Assembly (NCBI RefSeq): GCF_002163715.1
Contig: NZ_CP015698.1
Span: 2,644,201 to 2,708,200, forward strand
DNA from: Curvibacter sp. AEP1-3
Lineage (GTDB): Bacteria; Pseudomonadota; Gammaproteobacteria; Burkholderiales; Burkholderiaceae_C
Length of the DNA stretch: 64,000 nucleotides
Direction of reading: 5' to 3'
Shown: positions 46,949 to 54,567 of the stretch, piece after piece
How the letters are laid out: every line of letters starts with the position of its first letter
How positions within the stretch are numbered: position 1 is the stretch's first letter
Notes under the pieces: model-generated
The model's input: only the letters and a program-made list of their open reading frames with translations
What the model was told of the DNA's origin: nothing
The model's database searches: none
Translations under genes and position numbers: made by a program

Positions 46949-49204
46949 TTACTTGCCACCCTGCTCCGGCGTCCAGCGCTTGAGCAGCAAGGCGTTGGTC
47001 ATCACACTCATCGAGCTCAGTGCCATGGCCGCACCTGCCACCACCGGGCTCAGGTAGCCCAGCGCCGCCAAGGGAATGCCGGCCGCGTTGTAGGCAAAGG
47101 CCCAGAACAAGTTTTGCCGGATCTTGGACACCGTGCGGCGGCTGATGTCCAGCGCAGCCGCCACCAAGAGCGGGTCGCCCCGCATGAGCGTGATGCCGGC
47201 CGCATGCATGGCTACGTCAGTGCCGCCGCCGTTGGGGTTGGCCATGGCCATGCCCACATCCGATGCCGCCAGCGCAGGCGCATCATTCACGCCGTCACCG
47301 ACCATGGCAACGACTTTGCCACCGGCTTTGAGCGTGGCCACCTTCGCAGCCTTGTCGCCGGGCAACACTTCGGCCAACACATCTTTGGCATCCAAGCCGA
47401 GGCGCTTGGCCATGGCTTCCGCAGCGCCTCGGTTGTCGCCAGAAATCATCACGGTCTGGATACCGCGGGCCTTCAGGGTCGCCAACGCTTCCTTGGCGCC
47501 GGGCTTGGGCTCGTCGGCAAACGCGAGCAGGGCCAGCAGCTTTACGCCGCCGGATTGTTGCTCTGCCATCGCCGACACCGTGGCGCCGCCCATTTGCAAA
47601 TCGGCCGCCTGCGCCGCGACCGGCGCCATGTCCACGCCCAGCTCCGCCATCCAGCGCAAGCTGCCTAGCAACAAGGTCTGACCTCCCACTTTGCCTTGGG
47701 TGCCGCGGCCGGCCACGGCTTGCACGTCAGTGGGCGCTGACACCGTGAGTGCTTTGTCTTTGGCCGCCTGCAGCACAGCGCGGGCCAGCGGGTGCTCGCT
47801 GCCTCTTTGCAAAGCAGCAGCCAACGCCAGTGCCTCGTCATTGGTCAGGCCCACGGGCACCAATGCGGTCAGGCGGGGTTGGCCCACGGTAAGCGTGCCG
47901 GTTTTGTCGAAGGCCACCACGTTCACGGTATGCGCTACCTCCAGCGCCTGCGCGTCCTTGATCAAAATGCCGAACTTGGCCGCCACCCCGGTGCCCGCCA
48001 TGATGGCGGCCGGCGTGGCCAAACCCAGCGCGCAAGGGCAGGCAATCACCAGCACCGCCACCGCGTGAATCAGCGCCACCTCAAAGCTATGGCCGGTGAA
48101 GTACCAGCCCAGCAGCGTGACCAGCGCAATGACCAGCACCACCGGCACAAACACCGCGCTCACCTGGTCTACCAGCCGCTGGATGGGCGCCTTGGCAGCC
48201 TGTGCGTCTTCCACCAGGCGAATGATGCTGGAGAGCACCGTATCCACCCCTACCGCCCGCACCTGCAGCACCACGCGGCCTTCGCCGTTGATGCTGCCAC
48301 CGGTGAGCTTGGCTCCCGCGTCTTTGGCTACCGGCAGCGGTTCGCCGGTCAGCATGGATTCGTCCACCTGCGTGCGGCCCTCGAGAAGGGTGCCATCCAC
48401 CGGAAAGCGCTCACCGGGTTTGACCACAATTTTGTCGCCCACCAACACCTCAGCCACGGGCACATCCACTTCGCCGTCGCGGCCCATCAGGTGCGCCGTG
48501 TCCGGCCGCAGGCTGTGCAGGGCGCGAATGGCGGCCGTCGTCTGCCGCTTGGCGCGGGCCTCCAGCCATTTGCCCAGCAGCACCAGCGTCACCACAACGG
48601 CGCTGCCTTCAAAGTACAGGTGCGGCTCCATGGCGGGCATGCCATGCGCGCTGTGGTCAGGGGCGCCAAACCACTGGGGACTCAGCCACAACCACATGGA
48701 CAAAGCCCAGCCCGCAGTGGTACCCAGCGCCACCAACAAATCCATATTGCCGGTGCGCGCCAGCAGCGCGTGCCAACCGGCCTTGTAGAAACGTGCCCCC
48801 AAAATGAACTGCACCGGCGTGGCCAGCAAAAATTGCCACAGCGCCGGCAGCATCCAGTCTTTGCCAAAAAGGTCCCCGACCATGGGCAGTACCAGCGGCG
48901 CACACAGCGCCAGGCCTATGCCCACCGGCCCGAATCCGGCCCATGGCGAGGCATCCACCGCGTCAATTGCCGCACTGGGCGCCAGCGGCTCATAGCCCGC
49001 GTCCCGCACTGCGCGGCGCAAGCGGGCCTCCATGCCAGCATCGTGCACGGCGATGCGGGCGGACTCGGTGGCCAGGTTCACCGTGGCGCTGTCCACGCCG
49101 GGCACCTTTTTCAGGGCTTTTTCCACACGCATCACACACGATGCGCAGGTCATGCCGCCAATGCCGATATCGATGGTCGTGGGGGAGGGGGTTTCAGTGC
49201 TCAT
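46949..49204 (-). CDS. copA: Copper-exporting P1B-type ATPase CopA
   Basis: Copper(I)-exporting ATPase of 751 residues. The N-terminal heavy-metal domain has C20-A-S-C23 in GMTCASC. The membrane part follows with the TGE actuator loop ([13 protein letters not shown]), CPC metal site C389-P-C391, phosphorylation aspartate D433 in DKTGTLT, the HP loop SEHPLARAV, and [10 protein letters not shown]. It pumps copper from the cytoplasm to the periplasm. The promoter upstream of the start (49211-49241) has a CueR-type arrangement, and copZ and cueR lie on the other strand just beyond the GNAT gene. Confidence 0.97.
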   Translation of the reverse strand: MSTETPSPTTIDIGIGGMTCASCVMRVEKALKKVPGVDSATVNLATESARIAVHDAGMEARLRRAVRDAGYEPLAPSAAIDAVDASPWAGFGPVGIGLALCAPLVLPMVGDLFGKDWMLPALWQFLLATPVQFILGARFYKAGWHALLARTGNMDLLVALGTTAGWALSMWLWLSPQWFGAPDHSAHGMPAMEPHLYFEGSAVVVTLVLLGKWLEARAKRQTTAAIRALHSLRPDTAHLMGRDGEVDVPVAEVLVGDKIVVKPGERFPVDGTLLEGRTQVDESMLTGEPLPVAKDAGAKLTGGSINGEGRVVLQVRAVGVDTVLSSIIRLVEDAQAAKAPIQRLVDQVSAVFVPVVLVIALVTLLGWYFTGHSFEVALIHAVAVLVIACPCALGLATPAAIMAGTGVAAKFGILIKDAQALEVAHTVNVVAFDKTGTLTVGQPRLTALVPVGLTNDEALALAAALQRGSEHPLARAVLQAAKDKALTVSAPTDVQAVAGRGTQGKVGGQTLLLGSLRWMAELGVDMAPVAAQAADLQMGGATVSAMAEQQSGGVKLLALLAFADEPKPGAKEALATLKARGIQTVMISGDNRGAAEAMAKRLGLDAKDVLAEVLPGDKAAKVATLKAGGKVVAMVGDGVNDAPALAASDVGMAMANPNGGGTDVAMHAAGITLMRGDPLLVAAALDISRRTVSKIRQNLFWAFAYNAAGIPLAALGYLSPVVAGAAMALSSMSVMTNALLLKRWTPEQGGK

Positions 49205-49210
49205 GGTGCA

Positions 49211-49241
49211 AGCTTAGGCCTTGCCATGCAGGGAAGGTCAA
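49211..49241 (-). promoter_or_regulatory. CueR-type promoter of copA
   Basis: On the minus strand: -35 TTGACC (49241-49236), a 19-base spacer carrying TTCCC and GGCAAGG dyad halves, and -10 TAAGCT (49216-49211). The overlong 19-base spacer with a dyad is the mark of MerR-family activation. It overlaps the stop codon of the GNAT gene. Confidence 0.78.
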
Positions 49242-49693
49242 GCGGCTACCCAACGCATGGGCACAAAAGCAATGCCTTTTGTCTCCACCCGGGGTCCGGT
49301 GGCCACAAACCCGAAACGCTCGTACACCTGCTGCGCATAAGGCGTGGAGTTGACCGTGAAGTAGCCGGGGTTCGCCTCGCCCACCGCTGCACGGGCATGG
49401 TCCCACAGCAAGCGGCTCAAGCCCCGGCGCTGGAATGACACGTCCACAAACAGGTGGTACAGGTGACTGCCATCGCGCACTGCCACCACGCCCGCCAGCG
49501 CGTCGTTGTCGACCGCCTTGAAGTAAGTGAAACGCGGATCCGCCAGGTAGCCGGCTACAGCGTCGGGCGAAATCGTCTTCAGAAAATCTTCCGCACCCGC
49601 GCCGTCCGGCTGCAAAGTAAAGAAGCGGGCCACGCTACCGATCAGGCGGCTGATGGCCGGAGCGTCTTCTACCGTGGCTTTGCTGATGTCCAA
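49238..49693 (-). CDS. GNAT family N-acetyltransferase
   Basis: Cytoplasmic acetyltransferase of 151 residues. The acetyl-CoA-binding motif is SFQRRGLSRLLWDHARAAVG, following HLYHLFVDV. The C-terminal part ends PYAQQVYERFGFVATGPRVE, usual for the family. Substrate unknown. It lies between copA and copZ, and the copA promoter overlaps its stop codon. Its last bases are in tandem with copA on the minus strand, so readthrough into copA is possible. Confidence 0.88.
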   Translation of the reverse strand: MDISKATVEDAPAISRLIGSVARFFTLQPDGAGAEDFLKTISPDAVAGYLADPRFTYFKAVDNDALAGVVAVRDGSHLYHLFVDVSFQRRGLSRLLWDHARAAVGEANPGYFTVNSTPYAQQVYERFGFVATGPRVETKGIAFVPMRWVAA

Positions 49694-49780
49694 GTGAACC
49701 TCCCCAATTCAACCCATAGGAAAACAAGCTTACGTGCAATTTTGTTTGCCCAAAGAGCGGCAGGCCACTGACACAGGCGC

Positions 49781-49811
49781 TTGACCCTCCCACCATGGCA
49801 AGGTTCACAAT
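49781..49811 (+). promoter_or_regulatory. CueR-type promoter of copZ-cueR
   Basis: -35 TTGACC (49781-49786), a 19-base spacer with CTCCC and GGCAAGGTT dyad halves, and -10 CACAAT (49806-49811). The copZ start is 28 bases further. The layout mirrors the copA promoter on the other strand. Confidence 0.75.
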
Positions 49812-49838
49812 GCATTTATCTACCCTTCAGGAGTCTCC

Positions 49839-50036
49839 ATGAACCAAACCTTTACCGTCACCGGCATGACCTGCGGCCATTGCGAGAAGGCTGTCACCCG
49901 CGCCATCCAGGACGCGGACCCCCAAGCCCAAGTGAAGATCGACCGCAGCGCCAACTTGGTGGAAGTCGAATCCACCCAAACACGCGAAACCCTGGCCAAG
50001 GCGATCGCCGAAGAAGGCTATGCCGTCGCAGCCTAA
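49839..50036 (+). CDS. copZ: Copper chaperone CopZ (heavy-metal-associated domain)
   Basis: Cytoplasmic copper(I)-binding chaperone of 65 residues. The metal motif is GMTCGHCEKAV, with two cysteines two residues apart. Length and sequence are typical of Atx1-like proteins that deliver copper to CopA or the sensor. It is in a pair with cueR, whose start overlaps the last 17 bases of this gene. Its promoter has a CueR-type spacing. Confidence 0.92.
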   Translation: MNQTFTVTGMTCGHCEKAVTRAIQDADPQAQVKIDRSANLVEVESTQTRETLAKAIAEEGYAVAA

Positions 50037-50466
50037 GCCGTCCGAAGAGTCCAGCCAACCGGTCAACATTGGCGAGGCGGCCCGGCAAAGCGGTGTGTCC
50101 GCCAAGATGCTGCGGCACTATGAGTCGCTGGGTCTGCTGGGCAAGGTCACGCGCACGGACAGCGGCTACCGGCTGTACAGCGCAGCCGATGTGCACACCC
50201 TGCGCTTCATCAAGCGCTGCCGCGACCTGGGCTTTTCGATGGCCGAGATCGGCGAGCTGGTGGGCCTGTGGCAAAACAAGCGTCGCGCCAGTGCCAACGT
50301 CAAGAAAATCGCCCAAAAGCACATGGACGAACTGAGTGAGCGCATCGCCGCCATGCAGGCCATGCAGCGCACCCTCTCCACCCTGCTGCACTGCTGCCAC
50401 GGCGACGACCGGCCGGACTGCCCCATCCTCGATGACTTGGCGGGCGACAAGCGCACTGCTACGTAA
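50020..50466 (+). CDS. cueR: Copper-responsive MerR-family regulator CueR
   Basis: Regulator of 148 residues. The MerR-type winged helix-turn-helix is NIGEAARQSGVSAKMLRHYE, then ESLGLLGKVTRTDSGYRLYS, followed by a dimer helix. The C-terminal metal loop CCHGDDRPDCPIL provides the cysteine pair spaced as in CueR (copper(I)/silver/gold type). It overlaps copZ by 17 bases. The two 19-base-spacer promoters in front of copZ and copA are its likely targets. Confidence 0.93.
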   Translation: MPSQPKPSEESSQPVNIGEAARQSGVSAKMLRHYESLGLLGKVTRTDSGYRLYSAADVHTLRFIKRCRDLGFSMAEIGELVGLWQNKRRASANVKKIAQKHMDELSERIAAMQAMQRTLSTLLHCCHGDDRPDCPILDDLAGDKRTAT

Positions 50467-50467
50467 T

Positions 50468-50513
50468 TGATAGCTGCTCGCGCACATTCGACGGGCGCTA
50501 GGGGCCATTTTTA
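50468..50513 (+). repeat. Dispersed palindromic repeat, copy 8
   Basis: ATAGCTGCTCGCGC, ACATTCG, ACGGGCGCTAGGGGCC. Lies between cueR and creB, in the region that should hold the creB promoter. Confidence 0.8.
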
Positions 50514-50529
50514 CGTCACAATGCCACCC

Positions 50530-51264
50530 ATGGCCCTGAAACCGCGCATCCTCATTGTTGAAGACGAGTCCGGCATTGCCGACACGCTGCAGTACGTCCT
50601 GTCCACCGACGGCTTTGCGCCTGTGTGGGCCAGCACTGCCGAAGACGCCATTGCGCAATTCAGCGCCGAGCTGCCCGCACTGGCCGTACTGGATGTGGGC
50701 CTGCCCGACTTGAACGGATTTGAGCTTTTCCGCCGCCTGCAGGCCCTGCCCGGTGGCAAGCAGGTGCCCATGCTGTTCCTGACCGCGCGCAGCGACGAGA
50801 TCGACCGCGTGGTGGGCCTCGAGTTGGGCGCCGACGACTACATCGCCAAGCCCTTTTCGCCCCGCGAGCTGGTGGCCCGCGTGCGCACCATCCTGCGCCG
50901 CAGTGCACGGCCCGTGGCCACTGCTGCACCTGCTGTGACAGCACCCGCCAACACTCCCGCCATCTGGGCCTTGGACGAAGAGCGCCGCCAAATCCGCTTC
51001 TACGGCAAGGTGCTGGAGCTGTCCCGCTATGAATACGGCGTGCTGCGCCTGCTGGTGCAAAAGCCCGGCCGCGTGTTCACGCGCGACGAACTGCTGCTGC
51101 AGGTCTGGGGTGGCGACAACGACAGCTTTGACCGTACGGTAGATGCCCACATCAAAACCCTGCGCGCCAAACTCAAACTCGTGGCCCCCGGCCACGACCC
51201 CATCCGCACCCTGCGCGGCAGCGGCTACGCGCTGAGCGAAGAACTGCCGGAAACACCGACATGA
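50530..51264 (+). CDS. creB: CreB-like OmpR-family response regulator
   Basis: Response regulator of 244 residues; ATG 50530 is chosen, ATG 50521 is in frame as well. The receiver domain has E11-D12 and phosphoacceptor D55 (AVLDVGLPDLNGFELFRRL), the T/S segment MLFLTARSDEIDRVVG and K in ADDYIAKPFSPREL. The C-terminal winged helix ends FDRTVDAHIKTLRAKLKLV. The sequence is closest to CreB. It is followed by a CreC-like kinase across a GC-rich repeat. Its expected binding pattern, TTCAC repeats at 11-base steps, occurs three times in the promoter of the VIT/exosortase operon 3.2 kb downstream. Confidence 0.85.
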   Translation: MALKPRILIVEDESGIADTLQYVLSTDGFAPVWASTAEDAIAQFSAELPALAVLDVGLPDLNGFELFRRLQALPGGKQVPMLFLTARSDEIDRVVGLELGADDYIAKPFSPRELVARVRTILRRSARPVATAAPAVTAPANTPAIWALDEERRQIRFYGKVLELSRYEYGVLRLLVQKPGRVFTRDELLLQVWGGDNDSFDRTVDAHIKTLRAKLKLVAPGHDPIRTLRGSGYALSEELPETPT

Positions 51265-51266
51265 AC

Positions 51267-51339
51267 GCCGACGGGCCGCCCCTAGGCGCGAGCGCCCCCT
51301 TGGGGGGCAGCAACCCGCGCAGCGGTGGAGCGTGGGGGC
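51267..51339 (+). repeat. GC-rich 70-bp intergenic repeat, copy 2
   Basis: Inverted copy of the element at 33058-33130: GGGCCGCCCCTAGGCG, then CCCCCTTGGGGGGCAGC and CGGTGGAGCGTGGGGGC. It fills the gap between creB and creC, 3 bases after the creB stop. Confidence 0.8.
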
Positions 51340-51342
51340 CCC

Positions 51343-52809
51343 ATGTCTAAAAGAAGTCGCATCTTCTTCGGGCTGCTGCTGATTTATGCAATCGGCATGG
51401 CCGCCGTGCTGTACCGCGTAGTCAGCGACCTGGACCCGCGCTACCGCGAGTCGGCCGAAGAGTCGCTGGTAGAAACCTCCCAGCTGCTCGCCACCCTCAT
51501 CGAACAAGACGTGCGCGATGGCGCCATCGACACCGCGCGCCTGGACAGCCTGTTCAAATCTGCCTACGCCCGCGAGTTCAGCGCGCAGATTTTCAGTGTC
51601 AACAAAACCAAAGTGGAGCTGCGCGCCTACGTCACAGACCGCAACGGCCTCGTGCTGTTTGACTCCACCGGCCAGTCGCAGGGCAAAGACTTCTCGCAGT
51701 GGCGCGACGTGCAGCTCACGCTCAAGGGCGAATACGGCGCCCGTACCTCGCTGGATATTCCCGGCGACCCCAACTCCGCTGTCATGTACATGGCTGCCCC
51801 CGTGCGCTGGACCAGCAATACGCAGGGCGAGGGCAGCAGCGAAATCATCGGCGCGGTCACCGTGGGCAAGCCAGTTCAAACCTTCGGCCAGTTTGTGGCT
51901 GCCGCGCGCAGCCGCACGCTCTATGCAGGCCTCATCTCGGTGCTAGCCGTGCTGGTGTTGGCCGTCATGGTGTCCATGTGGCTGGTGCGGCCCTTTGGCC
52001 TGATTGCCGACTACGCGCGCTACGTCAAGGCGCAGCAAGGCTTCCACCCAGGCCGTCTGCTGCGCCGCGCCTGGGACCTGATGCGGGCCGCCTACGACGA
52101 GATGCGCGACGCGCTGGCCGGGCGCAACTACGTGGCCGACTATGTGCAAACGCTCACACACGAGGTGAAAAGCCCGCTGTCCGCCATCCGCGGCGCGGCC
52201 GAGCTGCTGCAGGAGCCCATGGAGGAAGCCCAACGCCAACGCTTCCTCACCAACATCCAGCGCGAGACCCAGCGCATCCAGGAGATGGTGGACCGCATGA
52301 TGGAGCTCACCGCACTGGAAACCCGCCGCGTGTTGGACACCGTACAACCCGTTGCCTTGCTGCCACTGCTGGACGAATTGGCACACGCATCCCACGGCGT
52401 GGCTACTCAGCGCGGCTGCCGCATCACAGTGGCCGCCAGCGAAGACGTGACGGTAGAGGCTGACCCCTTCCTACTGCGCCGCGCGGTCAGCAACCTGCTG
52501 GACAACGCGCTGGACTTTTCCCCCGAGGGCGGCCACATCGAACTGGGCCTGCAAGTCCAAGGCCGCTGGGCCCAGATCACCGTGCGCGACCAAGGCCCCG
52601 GCATCCCCGGCTACGCGCAGGACAAGGTATTTGAGAAGTTCTATTCTCTGGCCCGGCCGCACTCCAAGAAGAAGAGCACGGGGTTGGGACTGAGCTTTGT
52701 GAAGGAGATTGCTTCGTTGCACCGGGGGAAGGTGGAATTGGGCAATAAGCCAGAGGCGGAAGGCCCGGGTGCATGCGCGGTCCTTTGGTTGCCGCGAAGA
52801 ATGGAATAG
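51343..52809 (+). CDS. creC: CreC-like sensor histidine kinase
   Basis: Inner-membrane sensor kinase of 488 residues from ATG 51343 (MSKRSRIFFG). A first helix (IFFGLLLIYAIGMAAVLYRV), a periplasmic CreC-type sensor domain, a second helix (LISVLAVLVLAVMVSMWLVR) and a HAMP-like linker lead to HisKA with H273 in THEVKSPLSAIRGAAE. The HATPase domain has NLLDNALDFSPEGG, DQGPGIPGY and STGLGLSFVKEI. CreC-type kinases respond to envelope or metabolic stress. The gene is followed directly by the lower-GC segment that separates it from the exosortase operon. Confidence 0.85.
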   Translation: MSKRSRIFFGLLLIYAIGMAAVLYRVVSDLDPRYRESAEESLVETSQLLATLIEQDVRDGAIDTARLDSLFKSAYAREFSAQIFSVNKTKVELRAYVTDRNGLVLFDSTGQSQGKDFSQWRDVQLTLKGEYGARTSLDIPGDPNSAVMYMAAPVRWTSNTQGEGSSEIIGAVTVGKPVQTFGQFVAAARSRTLYAGLISVLAVLVLAVMVSMWLVRPFGLIADYARYVKAQQGFHPGRLLRRAWDLMRAAYDEMRDALAGRNYVADYVQTLTHEVKSPLSAIRGAAELLQEPMEEAQRQRFLTNIQRETQRIQEMVDRMMELTALETRRVLDTVQPVALLPLLDELAHASHGVATQRGCRITVAASEDVTVEADPFLLRRAVSNLLDNALDFSPEGGHIELGLQVQGRWAQITVRDQGPGIPGYAQDKVFEKFYSLARPHSKKKSTGLGLSFVKEIASLHRGKVELGNKPEAEGPGACAVLWLPRRME

Positions 52810-52826
52810 GTTTACAGCTAGGTCCG

Positions 52827-52846
52827 CTTTGCAGCGGAAGCGGTCA
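52827..52846 (+). repeat. 20-bp direct repeat, copy 1 (pairs with 53348-53367)
   Basis: CTTTGCAGCGGAAGCGGTCA, repeated downstream with one change (GCAGTGG). It lies 18 bases past the creC stop, at the left edge of the lower-GC segment. Confidence 0.7.
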
Positions 52847-52915
52847 CTCATCAACATTTAAACAATTGCGGCCCGATTAACCTGCAGGGTCCGCGACGAA
52901 CATACTGTTATTAGC

Positions 52916-53251
52916 ATGCAAATCATTGCTACGAAAGTCACTGCAGCGCTAACTGGCGCCTGGACAGTTATGGGTATGAGCACTTACGTAATGTGGGCTG
53001 AACATCAGGCGCCGGGCGCTACTACAAACACTGCGGAGTTTTTTCTCGCTGCACTGGTTTTCCTCTTAGCACCTTGTGTTCTTTTTGTAGCGGGGCCGCA
53101 ATGGTTTAAGTTCGGAATACGTGACACATTCAGCGCGGAGTATTGGAAAGCTTTTCGACAAGTCGGGATCCGCGGACTTTGCTGGTTCTTCGGTGGGTCT
53201 GCCTTTGGTTCGTTGTATTTGCCTTTGCTAGAAAGACTCTATACAAATTAG
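52916..53251 (+). CDS. Small membrane protein of unknown function
   Basis: A 111-residue product with two or three hydrophobic helices (FFLAALVFLLAPCVLFVAG is the clearest). I recognise no family. Base composition is visibly lower in GC than the flanking genes, and codon use (frequent A- and T-ending codons) differs, which suggests transfer. It is followed by a repeat-rich spacer. It could be a gene cassette or a member of an inserted block. Confidence 0.5.
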   Translation: MQIIATKVTAALTGAWTVMGMSTYVMWAEHQAPGATTNTAEFFLAALVFLLAPCVLFVAGPQWFKFGIRDTFSAEYWKAFRQVGIRGLCWFFGGSAFGSLYLPLLERLYTN

Positions 53252-53327
53252 CAAGCGACGCTACCCAATCGCCTTTTGCATAGCTAAAGCGTTAATGATT
53301 TGCATCAAGCGCTCCAAAGGGCCGTTA

Positions 53328-53344
53328 TCAGCCTGTTGGCGCCT
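53328..53344 (+). repeat. 17-bp direct repeat, copy 1 (pairs with 53658-53674)
   Basis: TCAGCCTGTTGGCGCCT, repeated downstream with one change. The surrounding sequence AAAGGGCCGTTAT (from 53316) and ATCAACGGCCTTT (to 53383) forms an imperfect inverted repeat around it. Confidence 0.68.
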
Positions 53345-53347
53345 AAG

Positions 53348-53367
53348 CTTTGCAGTGGAAGCGGTCA
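53348..53367 (+). repeat. 20-bp direct repeat, copy 2
   Basis: CTTTGCAGTGGAAGCGGTCA; see the copy at 52827-52846. Both copies are followed by a short stretch ending ATCAAC. Confidence 0.7.
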
Positions 53368-53406
53368 TCGATCAACGGCCTTTGATTTAATCTCAAGATA
53401 GCAGCA

Positions 53407-53613
53407 ATGAACCGACTTCCACTTAGTCCAAATGAAGTTATGAAACTCGCGGAACAAGCGGAACGTGCATCTGAGATGCTGCATGGGAAAGTAGTTGCTC
53501 GTGTGATTCGCCACAGACCAGCTGAGGTCATATTGGAGTTTACGGATGGAACTCGGTTTTTTGTGGATTCGGCAACCGAAGTGCTGGAGCTCTCAGTAAC
53601 TGGCGGAAAGTGA
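53407..53613 (+). CDS. Small protein of unknown function
   Basis: A 68-residue product (MNRLPLSPNEVMKLAEQAER, then VILEFTDGTRFFVDSATEVL), soluble, with no recognised domain. The second half looks like a small beta-rich unit. Coding potential is supported only by the length and plausible composition, so the call is tentative. It lies between two repeat-containing spacers in the lower-GC segment. Confidence 0.42.
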   Translation: MNRLPLSPNEVMKLAEQAERASEMLHGKVVARVIRHRPAEVILEFTDGTRFFVDSATEVLELSVTGGK

Positions 53614-53657
53614 CGTTTGGTTTATGCCCGGATGTCTCACTTGATTGAAGACCGCTT

Positions 53658-53674
53658 TCAGCCTGTTGGTGCCT
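53658..53674 (+). repeat. 17-bp direct repeat, copy 2
   Basis: TCAGCCTGTTGGTGCCT; differs from 53328-53344 at one base. It follows the 68-residue gene by 45 bases. Confidence 0.68.
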
Positions 53675-53834
53675 CGGCTTCGCAAAGAGAGCTGTCGGCT
53701 CCAAAATGTAGATGACTGGAAGCCAATCTGGGTGCCTTTCAGCAAGCTGTCGTAGATTTCATGTTTGCCGCTAAGTTGGTCGTAAGCAGAGCCGACCAAG
53801 CCCTAGGTGGGTTTAGTCACATAGACTCCAATAA

Positions 53835-54320
53835 ATGAAACAGATTGCTTGCTTGTTATTGTTGTGGGTTGCCGTCAGTGCATTTGCGGGGGGGCCCATG
53901 AAGCCCGAAGGAGTGAATTGCGGGCTTTCTGAACCTCCGGCAAATGCTGGTGAAGAAGCCAATCATGGCATGGAACTTCGGGTCTTCCCTCGAAGAAGTG
54001 ACATCACGCCTGAGTACTCAGGATGTCAATCAATTTGGCTGCAAATTGGAAGTAATTCGTTGAATGCTGGCATTACGGAAATACATAAAGGAGCGCCCGT
54101 ACGCTGGTGGATACCCAACTCAGCTAACCCTTTCGACGTGACAGCGTGCAACTACAAGAATGGTAAGGGTGAGGCGGACAATTCAGATGCGTGTCCATCT
54201 GAATTGAACGATGACTCATTAATTCATTCACTTCCCTCTGGCTGCAACAAAAGACTAGTCGCAGCCAAATCGCAAGCTGAGTCATTACGACTCAGGGCGA
54301 ACGGATGTGAATACGATTAG
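53835..54320 (+). CDS. Small secreted protein of unknown function
   Basis: A 161-residue product with a clear signal peptide (MKQIACLLLLWVAVSAFAGG). The mature part contains six cysteines (NCGLSEPP, SGCQSIWL, TACNYKNG, DACPSELN, SGCNKRL, NGCEYD), consistent with disulfides in the periplasm. No family recognised. It has the low GC of its neighbours and is the last gene before the cre-tag promoter of the exosortase operon. Confidence 0.55.
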   Translation: MKQIACLLLLWVAVSAFAGGPMKPEGVNCGLSEPPANAGEEANHGMELRVFPRRSDITPEYSGCQSIWLQIGSNSLNAGITEIHKGAPVRWWIPNSANPFDVTACNYKNGKGEADNSDACPSELNDDSLIHSLPSGCNKRLVAAKSQAESLRLRANGCEYD

Positions 54321-54451
54321 TCGCTGGATACAAACCTGACTTTCGTCTAAATTGTGTGCGTAGTTTCGGTCAGTACATAGGCAAAGTTGATGACTGCTTG
54401 GGAGCGCCATGTATGGCGGCTACCAGCCTATCGAAGACCATCGACACGCCC

Positions 54452-54478
54452 TTCACCCCGTTTTCACACAGACTTCAC
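54452..54478 (+). promoter_or_regulatory. Triple cre-tag: TTCAC repeated three times at 11-base steps
   Basis: TTCAC at 54452-54456, 54463-54467 and 54474-54478, each separated by exactly six bases. The published CreB/BlrA binding tag is TTCAC-N6-TTCAC, so two overlapping tags are present. It lies 90 bases upstream of the VIT/vWA start and 1.6 kb downstream of creC. The third repeat could overlap the -35 region. Confidence 0.8.
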
Positions 54479-54567
54479 ACAAGCCCCTAACCGCTTCAAA
54501 CTGACTTCTCCCCCCGGCGGGATGCTCTCCTCACCGTGCAATACCGCACGCCGACTGGAGAAGCTCC

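Noticed and set aside
47792..49438. 548-codon plus-strand frame opposite copA
   Set aside because: Antisense shadow; low-complexity His/Gln/Arg-rich product.
49894..51879. 661-codon minus-strand frame opposite cueR, creB and creC
   Set aside because: It runs across three real genes and their spacers, has no recognisable domain and no ribosome site.
52810..53834. Integron cassette array with attC sites
   Set aside because: Small same-strand genes and structured spacers fit, but no clear attC end motifs (RYYYAAC/GTTRRRY) could be paired and no integrase is present; kept only as a possibility.
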